Positions 8,421-18,012 of a stretch of 36,258 nucleotides of DNA are shown here, one piece after another; position 1 is the stretch's first letter, and each line of letters opens with the position of its first letter. The DNA comes from a virus: positions 1 to 36,258 of the IMG/VR virus record IMGVR_UViG_3300005664_000018, one strand, 5' to 3'. Under the pieces are notes generated by a model. The model was given only the letters and a program-made list of their open reading frames with translations. It was not told the origin of the DNA and ran no database searches. A program made the position numbers and the translations under genes.

Positions 8421-10259
8421 TTACGAAAAATTAACAGTTTTTAAATTTTTAACTCTAATGTTGATATCTTTGTTAGGGTATTTTATTTGATAAATTTGAT
8501 TTGGTTCCGCAAATATAGTATCATCAACCAACCCAATTTGTTTTGTTGAACTATCACTATATCTCTGAGATGTTTGTGACGAAGAATATTGACCCCCAAC
8601 TTGATTAAACACTTGTATATCCGATAATGAGATTACCCCATTTTCACTTTGTATCAATCTTCTTAATTCCGATATATTAACATTTTCTCCCATTTGTCGA
8701 TTTATCGGGTCAAAATATTCTGAAATAATAGTAATTATTTGTGATATTACTGTACCTTGGTTTTGTGTATTATCTAAAACCACATCAACATTAAAACTTA
8801 AATCAATTACATTAGCACTTTGTATTGACACATAATCATTTATCATACGATAATTTGATAAGTAATTTGCCACATTATTTTTTAAAGTATTTGAAATAAC
8901 TTCAGTTAACCCACCTGACTCATCATAAGATAACATTTGAACAATAATTTTGTTATTATTTTCAGTTATTGAAACTTTTGCCGGAGCACCGAATTGTGAT
9001 GGCATTGTTCTTAAAATAGAATCATAATCATTAACAGTAACCGCTCTTTTTTGTGCCGAAAAATTATATGATACCAAATTTCTCACTTCTTCAGTTGTTG
9101 GAAAGTTAGCCCCACCGATTGCTGCCGTAACATTAGTACATCTTAATGAATTAACAACAGTCGTATTGATACTTTCTGACGGACCATTAACAAAGAATGA
9201 TACCGTACCTATTTGAGTAATGGAATTAACCCCAATATTACTACCGGTACCACCACCAACTCTATATTGTACAAATAATGTTGTGTTAGGTTTTAAAGTA
9301 CTACCTAACGCTAAATTGTTTGAATACTTATATAAGTTTAATTGATACCCATCTCTTGCAAATTCTCTTAGTTGTTCATCCGCGGACTGACTCCCACCTC
9401 CAAAAGTCATTTTCATAAAACCTTCAGGTGTGAATTCACTAATAAATTTAGTACTAGTTTGGATGTACTTACCAACTTTAATTCCCGGAGCGTCCGAAAC
9501 TTTTGTTGGGTCTTCCACAAAAACTCTATCTTCCGCCAAAGCATCAACTTCATACCATCTATCATTTAACCCTAAAAACTCTTGAGCCGAAGGTATATTA
9601 GCATATTGAGTACTGTCTTTTAATAAAACACTAGTTATTCCTAAAACATTTTTTTCAGGTAAAAATAACTCATAAAAAGGTCTAACATCATTAGGTGTTA
9701 TAACTTTTTTGAAAACTTTTGTTGTTCCATTAACAACTGTTTCTCTTTTAGTAATTGTATAATTTAAAAGTTTGTTATTTGAATCAAAATTTGGGATTTT
9801 TAACCTGTTTGGTAATCCCTCAGCATTTATTGGTGATGCAAAATCAATATCATAAACCGTTTCAAATACTTGACCGGCACCATTAACTTGTGACCCTCTT
9901 CTTAAAATACCACAATACCTTAAATCTTCTTTGTCCCCAAAAGCTGGAACTGTAATTGAGAAATCAACTAATGCCACCGATGGTCTCATTCCCGGAACTT
10001 TTAACCCGTATGTTTTTGCAATATTAAAAATTGATGACCTTTGTTGAGCATATTGTAAAACTGTTTCTTGAACACTTCTATCAATATTAAATTGTAAATT
10101 ATCCGTGACAGCGGCATTTAAATCCAACAACACTGAAAACACAGAAGCGTCATTAAAATTTTGAACTGTATCAGGATAATAAGTTTTTGTGAAATTAATT
10201 AATTCTGTTCTAATTGATTGGAAATCCCTAGTTGTATAGGATATTTTTTTATTTGCCAT
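8421..10259 (-). CDS. gp6: Baseplate wedge protein, T4 gp6 / baseplate J-like
   Basis: The 612-aa protein opens with YTTRDFQSIRTEL and, soon after, DASVFSVLLDLNAAVTDNLQF, the typical N-terminus of T4 gp6-type wedge proteins; this is followed by an AKTYGLKVP segment. The middle has Gly-rich turns (VGGGTGSNIG) and the sequence RAVTVNDYDSILRTMPSQFG, the conserved region also found in the gpJ/gp6 family. gp6 forms the central ring of wedges around the hub and triggers sheath contraction. T4 gp6 is of similar size (about 660 aa). The gene follows the gp25-like gene with a four-base gap, the same pairing as in many contractile tails. The start ATG at 10259 sits behind TATAAAATT rather than a clear Shine-Dalgarno sequence. 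Confidence 0.88.
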   Translation of the reverse strand: MANKKISYTTRDFQSIRTELINFTKTYYPDTVQNFNDASVFSVLLDLNAAVTDNLQFNIDRSVQETVLQYAQQRSSIFNIAKTYGLKVPGMRPSVALVDFSITVPAFGDKEDLRYCGILRRGSQVNGAGQVFETVYDIDFASPINAEGLPNRLKIPNFDSNNKLLNYTITKRETVVNGTTKVFKKVITPNDVRPFYELFLPEKNVLGITSVLLKDSTQYANIPSAQEFLGLNDRWYEVDALAEDRVFVEDPTKVSDAPGIKVGKYIQTSTKFISEFTPEGFMKMTFGGGSQSADEQLREFARDGYQLNLYKYSNNLALGSTLKPNTTLFVQYRVGGGTGSNIGVNSITQIGTVSFFVNGPSESINTTVVNSLRCTNVTAAIGGANFPTTEEVRNLVSYNFSAQKRAVTVNDYDSILRTMPSQFGAPAKVSITENNNKIIVQMLSYDESGGLTEVISNTLKNNVANYLSNYRMINDYVSIQSANVIDLSFNVDVVLDNTQNQGTVISQIITIISEYFDPINRQMGENVNISELRRLIQSENGVISLSDIQVFNQVGGQYSSSQTSQRYSDSSTKQIGLVDDTIFAEPNQIYQIKYPNKDINIRVKNLKTVNFS

Positions 10260-10263
10260 AATT

Positions 10264-10722
10264 TTATATATTAATAATTACAAAGTCACTACTATTGAAT
10301 ACGTCATTATTTATCGTATAATCAATTTTAACTTTTGCGGTATGTTCTTTATCTGAGATATTAGGAACCCTGAATACTCTCTCGTCGTTATCGTTTATAT
10401 AACTACCTTTATCTTCATCACCGTCAGATGCCGCAGTAATACTAATCTTCGTTATAGTAATACCGGGTAAATACTCGCCAGCTGACTCTCTAATTTCTGA
10501 TTCAATTTCAGAAAATGTTGGTCCGTCTAAAGGTTCAAAAATAAATTCGTATAATCTTGTTCCAAAATCCGGTAAATAATACCGACTACCTTTTCTTGAT
10601 AATAAAAGGTGTATTAAATTTGACCTAATTTCTTGTTCATTATAATCGGATAAATCCAAATATTTTCCATCAAAAGAATCTCTGAAAGGAAATGTTAACC
10701 CATATGTAATTCCATCTGCCAT
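10264..10722 (-). CDS. gp25: Baseplate wedge protein, gp25-like (GPW/gp25 family)
   Basis: The 152-aa sequence has the family signature: IRSNLIHLLLSRKGSRYYLPDFGTRLYEFIFEP split over residues about 31-63, followed by an acidic IESEIRES helix and ITITKISI strand. gp25 is the lysozyme-fold wedge subunit that joins the sheath to the baseplate and is conserved across contractile injection systems. The protein is about 20 residues longer than T4 gp25 (132 aa), with an acidic insert around DGDEDKG. It is the first gene after the nrdA terminator, so it should have its own promoter; TATAAAAA (10756-10749) and TATATTTATAG just before the ATG are candidates but not convincing alone. Confidence 0.9.
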   Translation of the reverse strand: MADGITYGLTFPFRDSFDGKYLDLSDYNEQEIRSNLIHLLLSRKGSRYYLPDFGTRLYEFIFEPLDGPTFSEIESEIRESAGEYLPGITITKISITAASDGDEDKGSYINDNDERVFRVPNISDKEHTAKVKIDYTINNDVFNSSDFVIINI

Positions 10723-10764
10723 AACTATAAATATAATGTCTTGATTATTTTTTATAAATACCCC

Positions 10765-10797
10765 TAAAATAAAAAATCACGACCTAAGTCGTGATTT
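10765..10797 (-). terminator. Intrinsic terminator after nrdA
   Basis: A perfect 10-bp stem, AAATCACGAC and GTCGTGATTT, encloses a TTAG loop on the minus strand (stem bases 10797-10774). It is followed by TTTATTTT. The stem starts ten bases after the nrdA stop codon. This is the clearest Rho-independent terminator of the window, and it closes the replication/nucleotide operon before the baseplate genes resume. Confidence 0.85.
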
Positions 10798-10806
10798 ATA
10801 TTCTTG

Positions 10807-13221
10807 TTAAGAACCACATCCGAAACACTCAAACTCGGAATCCGAAGGTTTTTGTGTTAAATCAACCGTTGGTTTCTCAGTTGGTTTTGATTGACCTACT
10901 TTTGAGATATCAACAGCTAAGTGTTTTGCTCCGGTTGATATCGCTTTTGTTCTAACATAATAACAAAGAGTTTTTAGTCCTTTACCCCAAGAATGGAAGT
11001 GTGATGATGAAATCTTTGATAATGTTGGGTTAGACATATAGATATTCATTGATTGTGATTGGTCAATGAATGGAGCTCTATCTGCCGCCATATCAATAAG
11101 TTCTCTTTGAGATATTTCCCAAATCGTTTTGTATTTTGGGATTAAATGTTCTATTCTCTTAACTTTTTTATTGTAATTTTTATCTTCAATGTCAAGATAA
11201 TTATTAAAATTAATATTTTGAACAGAACCTTCATTCATAATGATTTCATTTTTTAAATCCTCACCCCAAATACCAATTTTTTCAAAATCGTTAATTAAGT
11301 ATTTATTAACAATTAAAATTTCTCCCCCAACTACACGACGATTAAATAATGCCGAGTGAGCCGGTTCTGTCATTTCAAATGAACCAGTAATCTTAGCAGA
11401 AGATGCTACTGGCATCTGAGCGGTGAATAACGAGTTACAAACCCCGTGGTTGGATACTTCTAATTTTAGATTATCCCAATCCCACATTCTACCTAATCCT
11501 TCGTAATCTAACCCCCACATATCAAATTGGAATATACCTTTTGACATTGGTGACCCTTCAAAGAAATCATATGGTTTATATTCACCTGTTTTACATAATT
11601 CCATACTCTCGGTGATTGCCGCGAAATAGATAGTTTCAAAGATTTCTTTGTTTAACTTTCTTGCCTCTTCAGATGTGAAGATATAATCCATTAAGAAGAA
11701 TACGTCAGCAAGACCTTGAGTTCCAATAGCAATCGCTCTTTGTTCTAAACCACCTTTTCTACCTTGTTCAGTTGAATAACTATTGATATCAACAACTTTG
11801 TTAAGTGCTCTAACAACATTTCTAACTTCACTATAAAGTAATTTAAAATCAAACTCACCTTTTATAATAAAGTTTTTTAATACCATAGATGATAACGTAC
11901 AGATTGCCGTTGTGTTCTCATCAGTATATTGGTAAATCTCATTACATAGGTTAGATTGTTTAATTACCCCAATGTTTTGATGATTAGTTTTTCTGTTAGC
12001 ACTATCTTTAGAACATAAGTAAGGAACTCCGGTCTCAACCTGAGATTCAATAATTTTATTCCAAATTGTTTGTGCTTTTACTTTTTTACCAAGTCCAAGT
12101 TCAACCGCTTTGTTGTAATTTTCTTCATACTCATCACCGTAAGCATCCTGTAATGGTTTGATACCCGCTTTGATAATATCGTTAGGACAGAATAAATACC
12201 AATCATCGTTATTCTTAACCGCGTTCATAAAGTTATCCGGTAACCAAATTGAGGTAAATAAATCTTTTGCTCTCAATTCTTCTGCACCTGTATTCTTTTT
12301 GATTTCAAGTAAGTCCATAATGTCTTTATGCCAAGGTTCAATGTAGATGGCGGCACTACCGGGTCTTCTCCCTTGTTGGTTGAAGAATCGTAACCCTTCA
12401 TTAACAATCTTCAAATATTTCAATAAACCACCGGCAAATCCACCTGATGAGTTAATACGACTCTCTTTACTACGAATGTTAGACATACATAATCCAATAC
12501 CAGCTGCGTCTGATGAATACGTTGAAATATCATTAAAAGTATCTAATAAACCTTGTCTTGAATCCCCATTATTGTATTTTAATACACAAGACGCTAGTTG
12601 AGGCGTTTTAGTTCCCGCATTAATCATAATTGGTGTTGCCGGAGATATAAGTTGGTTTGATAACGAATTGTAGTATTCAACCGCCTCTTCAAATGATTTA
12701 GTTACCCATAGAGCGACTCTCATATACATATGTTGAGGTCTCTCAATAATTTTACCTTCAGGATTTTTTAACAAATACATTTCTGATAATGATTTCCACG
12801 CAAAATAATCAAAATTGTAATCATTCTCGTGATTTATTACGGCATCAATATTTTCAGGTCCGTATTTTTCAATAGTTTCCATTAACTTATCGTTAATAAT
12901 ATCATCAACGTGTAATGTGTGCATTGTATTACAGAAACTTTCATCAGTCTCTTTGTGATACGCAGATATCGCCACAGATGACGCCAATCTTGAGTAGTCG
13001 TGATGACTTCCGGTATAAGCAGCTGCAATCTCGTAAACCAATTTATCTAACTCTTTTGTGGTAATCACACCTTCAGTCGGAACAGAAGTAATCACCTTAA
13101 TGAATACCTCATCAGCATTAACGTTTAACCCTTTAGCCGCTCTTTTTACTCGACTGTATATTTTTTGGGGGTTAAACGATACCTCGTCACCCCCTCTTTT
13201 TTTTATTTTTAGTGACATCAT
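10807..13221 (-). CDS. nrdA: Ribonucleoside-diphosphate reductase, large (alpha) subunit, class Ia
   Basis: The 804-aa protein begins with an ATP-cone (residues about 1-90) for allosteric activity control. The catalytic barrel shows LASCVLKY (the first active-site Cys, near 209), NLCNEI (radical Cys with its Asn and Glu, near 424) and ICTLSS (partner Cys, near 438). The C-terminus ends ECFGCGS, the mobile Cys pair that re-reduces the active site. It reduces ribonucleoside diphosphates to deoxy forms with NrdB, supplying dNTPs for phage replication. The start at 13221 is supported by AGAGGA eight bases before the ATG, inside the end of nrdB; a second ATG follows directly. The nrdB stop and nrdA start are adjacent, so translation is probably coupled. 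No thioredoxin or glutaredoxin gene is seen in the window. Confidence 0.97.
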   Translation of the reverse strand: MMSLKIKKRGGDEVSFNPQKIYSRVKRAAKGLNVNADEVFIKVITSVPTEGVITTKELDKLVYEIAAAYTGSHHDYSRLASSVAISAYHKETDESFCNTMHTLHVDDIINDKLMETIEKYGPENIDAVINHENDYNFDYFAWKSLSEMYLLKNPEGKIIERPQHMYMRVALWVTKSFEEAVEYYNSLSNQLISPATPIMINAGTKTPQLASCVLKYNNGDSRQGLLDTFNDISTYSSDAAGIGLCMSNIRSKESRINSSGGFAGGLLKYLKIVNEGLRFFNQQGRRPGSAAIYIEPWHKDIMDLLEIKKNTGAEELRAKDLFTSIWLPDNFMNAVKNNDDWYLFCPNDIIKAGIKPLQDAYGDEYEENYNKAVELGLGKKVKAQTIWNKIIESQVETGVPYLCSKDSANRKTNHQNIGVIKQSNLCNEIYQYTDENTTAICTLSSMVLKNFIIKGEFDFKLLYSEVRNVVRALNKVVDINSYSTEQGRKGGLEQRAIAIGTQGLADVFFLMDYIFTSEEARKLNKEIFETIYFAAITESMELCKTGEYKPYDFFEGSPMSKGIFQFDMWGLDYEGLGRMWDWDNLKLEVSNHGVCNSLFTAQMPVASSAKITGSFEMTEPAHSALFNRRVVGGEILIVNKYLINDFEKIGIWGEDLKNEIIMNEGSVQNINFNNYLDIEDKNYNKKVKRIEHLIPKYKTIWEISQRELIDMAADRAPFIDQSQSMNIYMSNPTLSKISSSHFHSWGKGLKTLCYYVRTKAISTGAKHLAVDISKVGQSKPTEKPTVDLTQKPSDSEFECFGCGS

Positions 13222-13222
13222 A

Positions 13223-14173
13223 TTAAAAGTCCTCTGTAAATGTTAATGATTCTCCTAATTTAGCCTTTTGATATTCCATAGTTCTTGACTCAAAGAAATT
13301 ACCCTTTGTTTCAACCGCTATTTGTTCCATAAATTTAAATGGTTGTTCAACATTAAAATGTTTTTTACATCCAAATTTAATTAGTAATCCGTCAGTTACA
13401 AATTCAAGGTATTGTTTCATCAAGTTTGAATTCATACCAATTAACGATACCGGTAATGACTCAGTGATAAACTCTTTTTCAATCTCTAACGCTGACAATA
13501 AGATTTCTTTAATTCTTTTTTCTGTTGGTTTGTTCTCAACGTGATTGTTAATCAAATGGATTGCAAAATCACAGTGTAAATTCTCATCCTTGAAGATAAG
13601 ACTATTCGCATTACATAATCCTTGCATAATTCCTCTTGATTTCATCCAAAAGATAGAACAGAATGAACCGGAGAAGAAGATACCTTCAACCGCAGCAAAC
13701 GCCACTAATCTTTCTTGGAAGGAAGCATTCTCAATCCAATCAAGAGCCCATTTAGCTTTCTTTTGAACTGCCGGTAATCTATCAATTGCGTGGAAACACT
13801 CATCTTTCTCTTTTTCATCAGACACATAAGTATCAATCAATAATGAATACATTAAAGAGTGAATATTCTCCATCATAATTTGGAATCCGTAAAAGAATTT
13901 TGCTTCAGCATATTGAACCTCTTTTAAGAAATTCTCAGCCAAATTTTCATTTACAATACCATCAGACGCTGCAAAGAACGCCAATACATTTTTAAGGAAA
14001 AATCTTTCATTATCTGATAGGTTTTCCCAATCTCTAATATCGTTAGATAAATCCACTTCTTCTGCCGTCCAAAACGCTGCTTGGTGTTGTTTGTAAAATT
14101 CCCATATATCATTATGTTCAATTGGGAAGATAACGAATCTGTCGTTATTTGGTTCTAATATTTTTTCTTTCAT
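13223..14173 (-). CDS. nrdB: Ribonucleoside-diphosphate reductase, small (beta) subunit, class Ia
   Basis: The 316-aa protein is an R2 diiron ferritin-fold subunit. All metal ligands can be seen: D71, E102, H105, E163, E197 and H200, in the contexts AASDG, ENIH, AVEG and ENLH. The radical tyrosine is Y109 (ENIHSLMY), so this is a Tyr-radical class Ia enzyme, not the Phe-containing class Ic type. The C-terminus, FTEDF, is the kind of acidic-aromatic tail that docks into NrdA. It generates and passes the radical to NrdA. The gene begins one base after the helicase stop (TAATATG) and ends just before nrdA. Order nrdB-nrdA is the reverse of the usual bacterial nrdAB. Confidence 0.97.
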   Translation of the reverse strand: MKEKILEPNNDRFVIFPIEHNDIWEFYKQHQAAFWTAEEVDLSNDIRDWENLSDNERFFLKNVLAFFAASDGIVNENLAENFLKEVQYAEAKFFYGFQIMMENIHSLMYSLLIDTYVSDEKEKDECFHAIDRLPAVQKKAKWALDWIENASFQERLVAFAAVEGIFFSGSFCSIFWMKSRGIMQGLCNANSLIFKDENLHCDFAIHLINNHVENKPTEKRIKEILLSALEIEKEFITESLPVSLIGMNSNLMKQYLEFVTDGLLIKFGCKKHFNVEQPFKFMEQIAVETKGNFFESRTMEYQKAKLGESLTFTEDF

Positions 14174-14174
14174 A

Positions 14175-15560
14175 TTAATTATTTTGTTGTTGGTTTTTTT
14201 CTTTTCTCTTGTCTAACAAGTCTTTTATTCTTTGTCTATTTCTTTCTTCAGTTTGTTCTTCTAAACCTAAGAATGTTACTGAACTCTCAGTGTCAATCTC
14301 CAACATACCATTATCAAATTTACAATTCTCAAATACAACCCCATCATCACCAATACGTGATTTAGTAATTGCAATGGTTGCTAGTTTCATTTCTTTTTGT
14401 TGTAGAGATTTAGCCACGGAAATAATTACGTGTCCAACCTGAGCTTTTTTAATAGAACCACCCATTTGGTCGGTAGTAACTACATCAGAAGATATTGAAC
14501 TTCTATTACCCTGAGTCGCTGTCCACCCTACTAAATCAAGTTCGTGACACATCGCCTCAAATCCTCTCATTACAGACCCTTCAGATTTCCATTCATCCCC
14601 CAAGTTTTTATCCGGAACCACACAATCAATGTAGTCTAATAATACCATATCAATTTTGATTCCTTCTGAAATCATTTTTCTAATTTGGTTCTTAATTTGC
14701 ATCATTGTTACTGTATCAGATGGAAGTTTTTTAAGTATTAACTGATTAGACATTGTTTCTTTAACAGTCTTAACTTTTTCCATAACCTCATCTTTTCTTA
14801 AAGACAATTCATCCGGATGTATTTTTGTCCATAATGTAATGTGTTTACGTTGAATAATCTTTGGGTTATCCTCAAAGAATATTTGTAAAACATTGTATCC
14901 CAAATTAAATGCGTGATTTGAGATTTTTGTAAGTAAAGTTGATTTACCTACACCTGTTGGTGCTAAAATAACACCGATTTCACCTTTAGCCAACCCCCCT
15001 TTTAAGAGTCTATCTATCCCCGGAATACCCATCGGTATCGGATGACGATAATCCTCGTTTAAAACATCATCTAAGTTACTAAAAACACTTTCCGTTCCCT
15101 TATCGTGTTCCCCAACTTGTAATGCCTTACTAACCATTTCCTCTAATGTATCATAACTCTCAAATTCACCGGTATCGATGATTTTTTGAGCTTTAACCAT
15201 TACTTTTTGTAACTCCTGTTGCTTGCAAAATTTCATAGATTTTTCTTGTACAAATTCTGCCCCTTCAAGAGTTGATTCCTTAACTTTTGTAAGGGTATCA
15301 ATAATGATTTTTGCTGCCAGAGGTTGTTGTATCTCAGATTTTGTGATTTGTTCTAAGGTGTCAAAGGTTGGTGTATGCTCATATTTTGAGTAATATTCTT
15401 TAATCATTTGAATGATTAATTTGAAGTATTTATTCTCAAAATAATTTGGTTCCATCACATCAATAATTGACCTTGAGAAATCTTTATCGATAATGATTTG
15501 GTTTAATAATTGTATCTGAAAGGTACTACCTAGATACTCGAAATTTTTGTTTGACGCCAT
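14175..15560 (-). CDS. gp41: Replicative DNA helicase, T4 gp41 / DnaB-like
   Basis: The 461-aa protein has an N-terminal helical domain (about 1-130) with a [17 protein letters not shown] start typical of the gp41/DnaB N-domain, then a RecA-fold motor. Walker A is APTGVGKST (near residue 203), Walker B is MVLLDYID (near 306), and ATQGNR and TKSRIG later mark the sensor and finger regions. Length fits T4 gp41 (475 aa). It should unwind the fork as a hexamer with a primase, which is not present in this window. The Gln/Asn/Lys-rich C-terminus is probably flexible. It follows the 150-aa unknown gene by a short A-rich leader, with AAAAGAAAAAAT directly before the ATG, and is coupled to nrdB downstream. 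Confidence 0.92.
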   Translation of the reverse strand: MASNKNFEYLGSTFQIQLLNQIIIDKDFSRSIIDVMEPNYFENKYFKLIIQMIKEYYSKYEHTPTFDTLEQITKSEIQQPLAAKIIIDTLTKVKESTLEGAEFVQEKSMKFCKQQELQKVMVKAQKIIDTGEFESYDTLEEMVSKALQVGEHDKGTESVFSNLDDVLNEDYRHPIPMGIPGIDRLLKGGLAKGEIGVILAPTGVGKSTLLTKISNHAFNLGYNVLQIFFEDNPKIIQRKHITLWTKIHPDELSLRKDEVMEKVKTVKETMSNQLILKKLPSDTVTMMQIKNQIRKMISEGIKIDMVLLDYIDCVVPDKNLGDEWKSEGSVMRGFEAMCHELDLVGWTATQGNRSSISSDVVTTDQMGGSIKKAQVGHVIISVAKSLQQKEMKLATIAITKSRIGDDGVVFENCKFDNGMLEIDTESSVTFLGLEEQTEERNRQRIKDLLDKRKEKNQQQNN

Positions 15561-15590
15561 ATATTTTTTCTTTTAGTGTAATAATAAATA

Positions 15591-16043
15591 CTACACACTT
15601 AATGTAACATCTAGATATTTTTTTGTTAAATTTTTTGATGAAAAGATGTCAGTCAATTCCATCAATAGGTTTTTTAGGTGTGGGCGTACATCCACCGTAT
15701 ATCTTACCTTTGGGGGGTATATTTTAGCGTCCACCTGTCTATGACAAATTGTCACATCATTTTGTTTAATGAAGATGTTAAAATACTCCGGACCATCAAT
15801 ATATGATGTTTCCAAAATAGCGGGATTGTTAATAATTTCATACATATTATCCGTCATATATGTAACGGTTTTTAATGATAATTGTTTTTGAATATCATCC
15901 TTAAAATCTTTTAATAACTCATAAAGTTCTAACGAGTTTTTTGCTTTATCGTTAAACTCTCTCACGTTGAAAAATCTTTGAACGATAATGTTATCGTTTA
16001 CCATCATTAAGAATTCTAATTTTACTGAATCTTGGTCTTTCAT
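15591..16043 (-). CDS. Unidentified 150-aa protein in the replication operon
   Basis: I do not recognise this protein. It is predicted as mixed alpha/beta and soluble, with a charged central part (NDKAKNSLELYELLKDF), a YIDGPEYFNIFIKQND segment and a C-terminal TKKYLDVTLSV. There is no zinc motif, membrane segment or catalytic signature. It lies nine bases after rnh and 30 bases before the gp41-like helicase, in a tight operon of replication genes, so a role in replication, repair or helicase loading is plausible but only by position. The spacing and continuous open frame make the gene itself secure. Confidence 0.8.
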   Translation of the reverse strand: MKDQDSVKLEFLMMVNDNIIVQRFFNVREFNDKAKNSLELYELLKDFKDDIQKQLSLKTVTYMTDNMYEIINNPAILETSYIDGPEYFNIFIKQNDVTICHRQVDAKIYPPKVRYTVDVRPHLKNLLMELTDIFSSKNLTKKYLDVTLSV

Positions 16044-16052
16044 AATTTTTAA

Positions 16053-17054
16053 TTAATTGTTTTTGTAATTTCTTTTTTCTTTTCTCGTTAGTTTCATAAA
16101 GGGTCTAACAAAATTAACCCACGCATCATCAACTTTCGGTAGATATTTGAAGAATCCATCATCCATCATCATCTTTATAAGATTTCGGTAACCCCTTCCA
16201 TCAGGGTCCAAAGTTTCCTTATAATATAATTCAACAAGTTCTTTACCTTCTTCTGTTATTAATGGATTTGATAAGTTTATAATTTTTTCATTCATTATAA
16301 AAAACTCATCCCCATATACTCCGGTTCTTGTTTTTCCCGATAATAAATTTTGTAATGTTTTGTTACTTCGGTTCTCCTTCAGTAAAATTTCAGCCTTTTC
16401 TAAAATATCGGTAATAGAAACCGGTTTTTCAAGTAGCTCAGGAAAAAACTTAATTAAAGTTTTCTCACCTAAACCTGATATACCATCAATATTATCCGAT
16501 TTATCACCCGATAATATCTTATAAGTTCTAATGTTTTGATGTGGAAAATAATAATATTCCAACATTACTTTATCACCGTTTCTGAATGTTTGTTTTGTTT
16601 TTGGATAATATACCGATACTTTATCGGATATAAGTTGGAGAAGGTCTTTATCCCCCGAGAATATCGTTTTCTGTTCGTTCTCCGAGATTTGACAGTAATA
16701 AGCAATCAAATCATCCGCCTCATTTTTATCAACGTTTATTTGTCTTATATAACACTCTTCCAAATACTCCTTAATTCTCTCTTTTTGTTCTTCAAAAGAT
16801 TGGTCTCTAAAGTCATCGGTTATACGTCGTTTTTCTTTATATTGGGGATATAATGTTTTTCGGGTGAGGGAATTATCATCCCCATCCCACATAACAACTA
16901 CTTTATCAAAATTTTCTTCATCAATAAGCCGGCGAAGGGTATTCACAAAGTGCCACACGGCACCTATGTGTTTTGTTCCGTTAAAAAAATCTTTAACCCC
17001 GTGAAAACCTATTTTGGTTAGGTTGTTACCATCTACTAAAAGTGTTTTAGTCAC
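16053..17054 (-). CDS. rnh: RNase H / 5'-3' exonuclease, T4 Rnh (FEN-1 family)
   Basis: The 333-aa protein shows the FEN/5'-nuclease acidic motifs in order: LLVDGNN (D8), MWDGDD, YKEKRR, the EADDLIAYY pair of metal ligands near residue 113, SGDKDLLQL near 135, and LSGDKSDNIDGISGLGEKT near 180-200, the last with the helix-hairpin-helix glycine pattern. T4 RNase H is 305 aa and removes RNA primers from lagging-strand fragments together with gp32. Here its gene lies in the same operon as gp32. The frame starts at a GTG (17054) 33 bases after the HNH gene; no in-frame ATG precedes residue 100, so GTG is preferred. Distinction from a DNA polymerase I 5'-nuclease domain is supported by length and context. 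Confidence 0.9.
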   Translation of the reverse strand: MTKTLLVDGNNLTKIGFHGVKDFFNGTKHIGAVWHFVNTLRRLIDEENFDKVVVMWDGDDNSLTRKTLYPQYKEKRRITDDFRDQSFEEQKERIKEYLEECYIRQINVDKNEADDLIAYYCQISENEQKTIFSGDKDLLQLISDKVSVYYPKTKQTFRNGDKVMLEYYYFPHQNIRTYKILSGDKSDNIDGISGLGEKTLIKFFPELLEKPVSITDILEKAEILLKENRSNKTLQNLLSGKTRTGVYGDEFFIMNEKIINLSNPLITEEGKELVELYYKETLDPDGRGYRNLIKMMMDDGFFKYLPKVDDAWVNFVRPFMKLTRKEKRNYKNN

Positions 17055-17087
17055 TTATTTTTTATTTGTGGTGATTATTCACCTGTT

Positions 17088-17819
17088 TTACAATAATATT
17101 TTGTTACTCTTTCTCAAATTATCTTCCGCCCATAATGGTTGAAGATTAGTGTAATGACATAACTTATAAAGTTCGTCTTCAGTTTTTGCTGATGATAGTG
17201 GAATGATGTGGTCAATATGCCACTCACTCCTGTTGTCCCAACTCATACCATCAGTAAATTGGGTTTCTAAATGTTCTTTTAAAAATTGGGGGGTACAACC
17301 GACGATTTCAAAAGTTTTGTTTGTCTTGGTAATGTTTCGGGTTTTAAGAAACGATAAAAGTCTAGACCTCATTACACATTTTAATCTAAAAATAACATCA
17401 TTTTTTAATCTTGAAGAATGATAAAGATTTCTTTTTACTTTAACTTTCTCCTTATTTTTTTCTGACCATTCTTTTTTATAAGTTAAAATATTTTCTTTAT
17501 TCTTCTCATAATATATTTTATACCTATTTGGGTCTTTTTGGTATCTTTTTTTTGACCTATCCTTATCTTTTATCCTAATAATATCAATATTTTCTTCTCG
17601 ATAATTTTTAACTTTTAATAAAATTTTTTCCCGGTTATCAACATATTCTTTTCTTTTTTGGTCTTTTATTTTTTTATCGTTATTATCCCTATATTTTTTC
17701 CAAACAAGATAAGAACATTGTTTACATTCAGTTCTAAACCCATCTTTAGAATCTTTTCTTTTTCTAAAATTAGACAAATCTTTTTCAAGATTACACTTAC
17801 CACAAACTTTAGTTTCCAT
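17088..17819 (-). CDS. HNH homing-type endonuclease with N-terminal zinc motif
   Basis: The 243-aa protein has an N-terminal CxxC...CxxC zinc-binding pair (CGKC and CKQC), a long Lys/Glu-rich helical linker (residues about 40-135), and a C-terminal HNH nuclease: WHIDHIIPLSSA, then NLQPLWAEDN and RKSNK. It cuts DNA and is typical of free-standing phage homing endonucleases. Its start overlaps the end of a 50-aa ribbon-helix-helix gene by 11 bases. Together these two separate uvsX from rnh and are not needed for the host operon's function, so they look like a mobile cassette. The very Lys-rich, A-rich linker coding differs from the neighbouring replication genes. Confidence 0.88.
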   Translation of the reverse strand: METKVCGKCNLEKDLSNFRKRKDSKDGFRTECKQCSYLVWKKYRDNNDKKIKDQKRKEYVDNREKILLKVKNYREENIDIIRIKDKDRSKKRYQKDPNRYKIYYEKNKENILTYKKEWSEKNKEKVKVKRNLYHSSRLKNDVIFRLKCVMRSRLLSFLKTRNITKTNKTFEIVGCTPQFLKEHLETQFTDGMSWDNRSEWHIDHIIPLSSAKTEDELYKLCHYTNLQPLWAEDNLRKSNKILL

Positions 17820-17961
17820 TTTTAATATATTCCTTTAATAATTTATTAACAAGGGAAGATAAATTTATAGATTTATCTTTAAAGTATTGTGGTAATTGAG
17901 GGTCAATCGCAACCGAAACCTTTACCTTTTTTTTATCTTCATCAATTTTATGTCTTCCCAT
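17809..17961 (-). CDS. Small ribbon-helix-helix (Arc/CopG-like) DNA-binding protein
   Basis: A 50-aa frame lies in the gap between uvsX and the HNH gene. It starts at ATG 17961 and ends with TAA at 17809-17811. The sequence begins MGRHKIDEDKKKVKVSVAID, has a short strand (VKVSVAID), then two predicted helices (PQYFKDKS and SLVNKLLKEYIK) joined by an INLSS turn, the layout of ribbon-helix-helix dimers. Its end overlaps the HNH gene start by 11 bases, so the two are translated as a pair. It may act as a repressor of the cassette or as a DNA-targeting partner for the nuclease. The function is inferred from fold and position; the length and fit are persuasive. Confidence 0.7.
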   Translation of the reverse strand: MGRHKIDEDKKKVKVSVAIDPQLPQYFKDKSINLSSLVNKLLKEYIKNGN

Positions 17962-18012
17962 ATTATATAAATATCTTAAAAATACTTAAAAGTAGTAATA
18001 GTATCAATTTTT

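Noticed and set aside
17070-17083. Short GGTGA/TCACC hairpin after the HNH gene
   Set aside because: Only five base pairs and no U-run; too weak to call a terminator.
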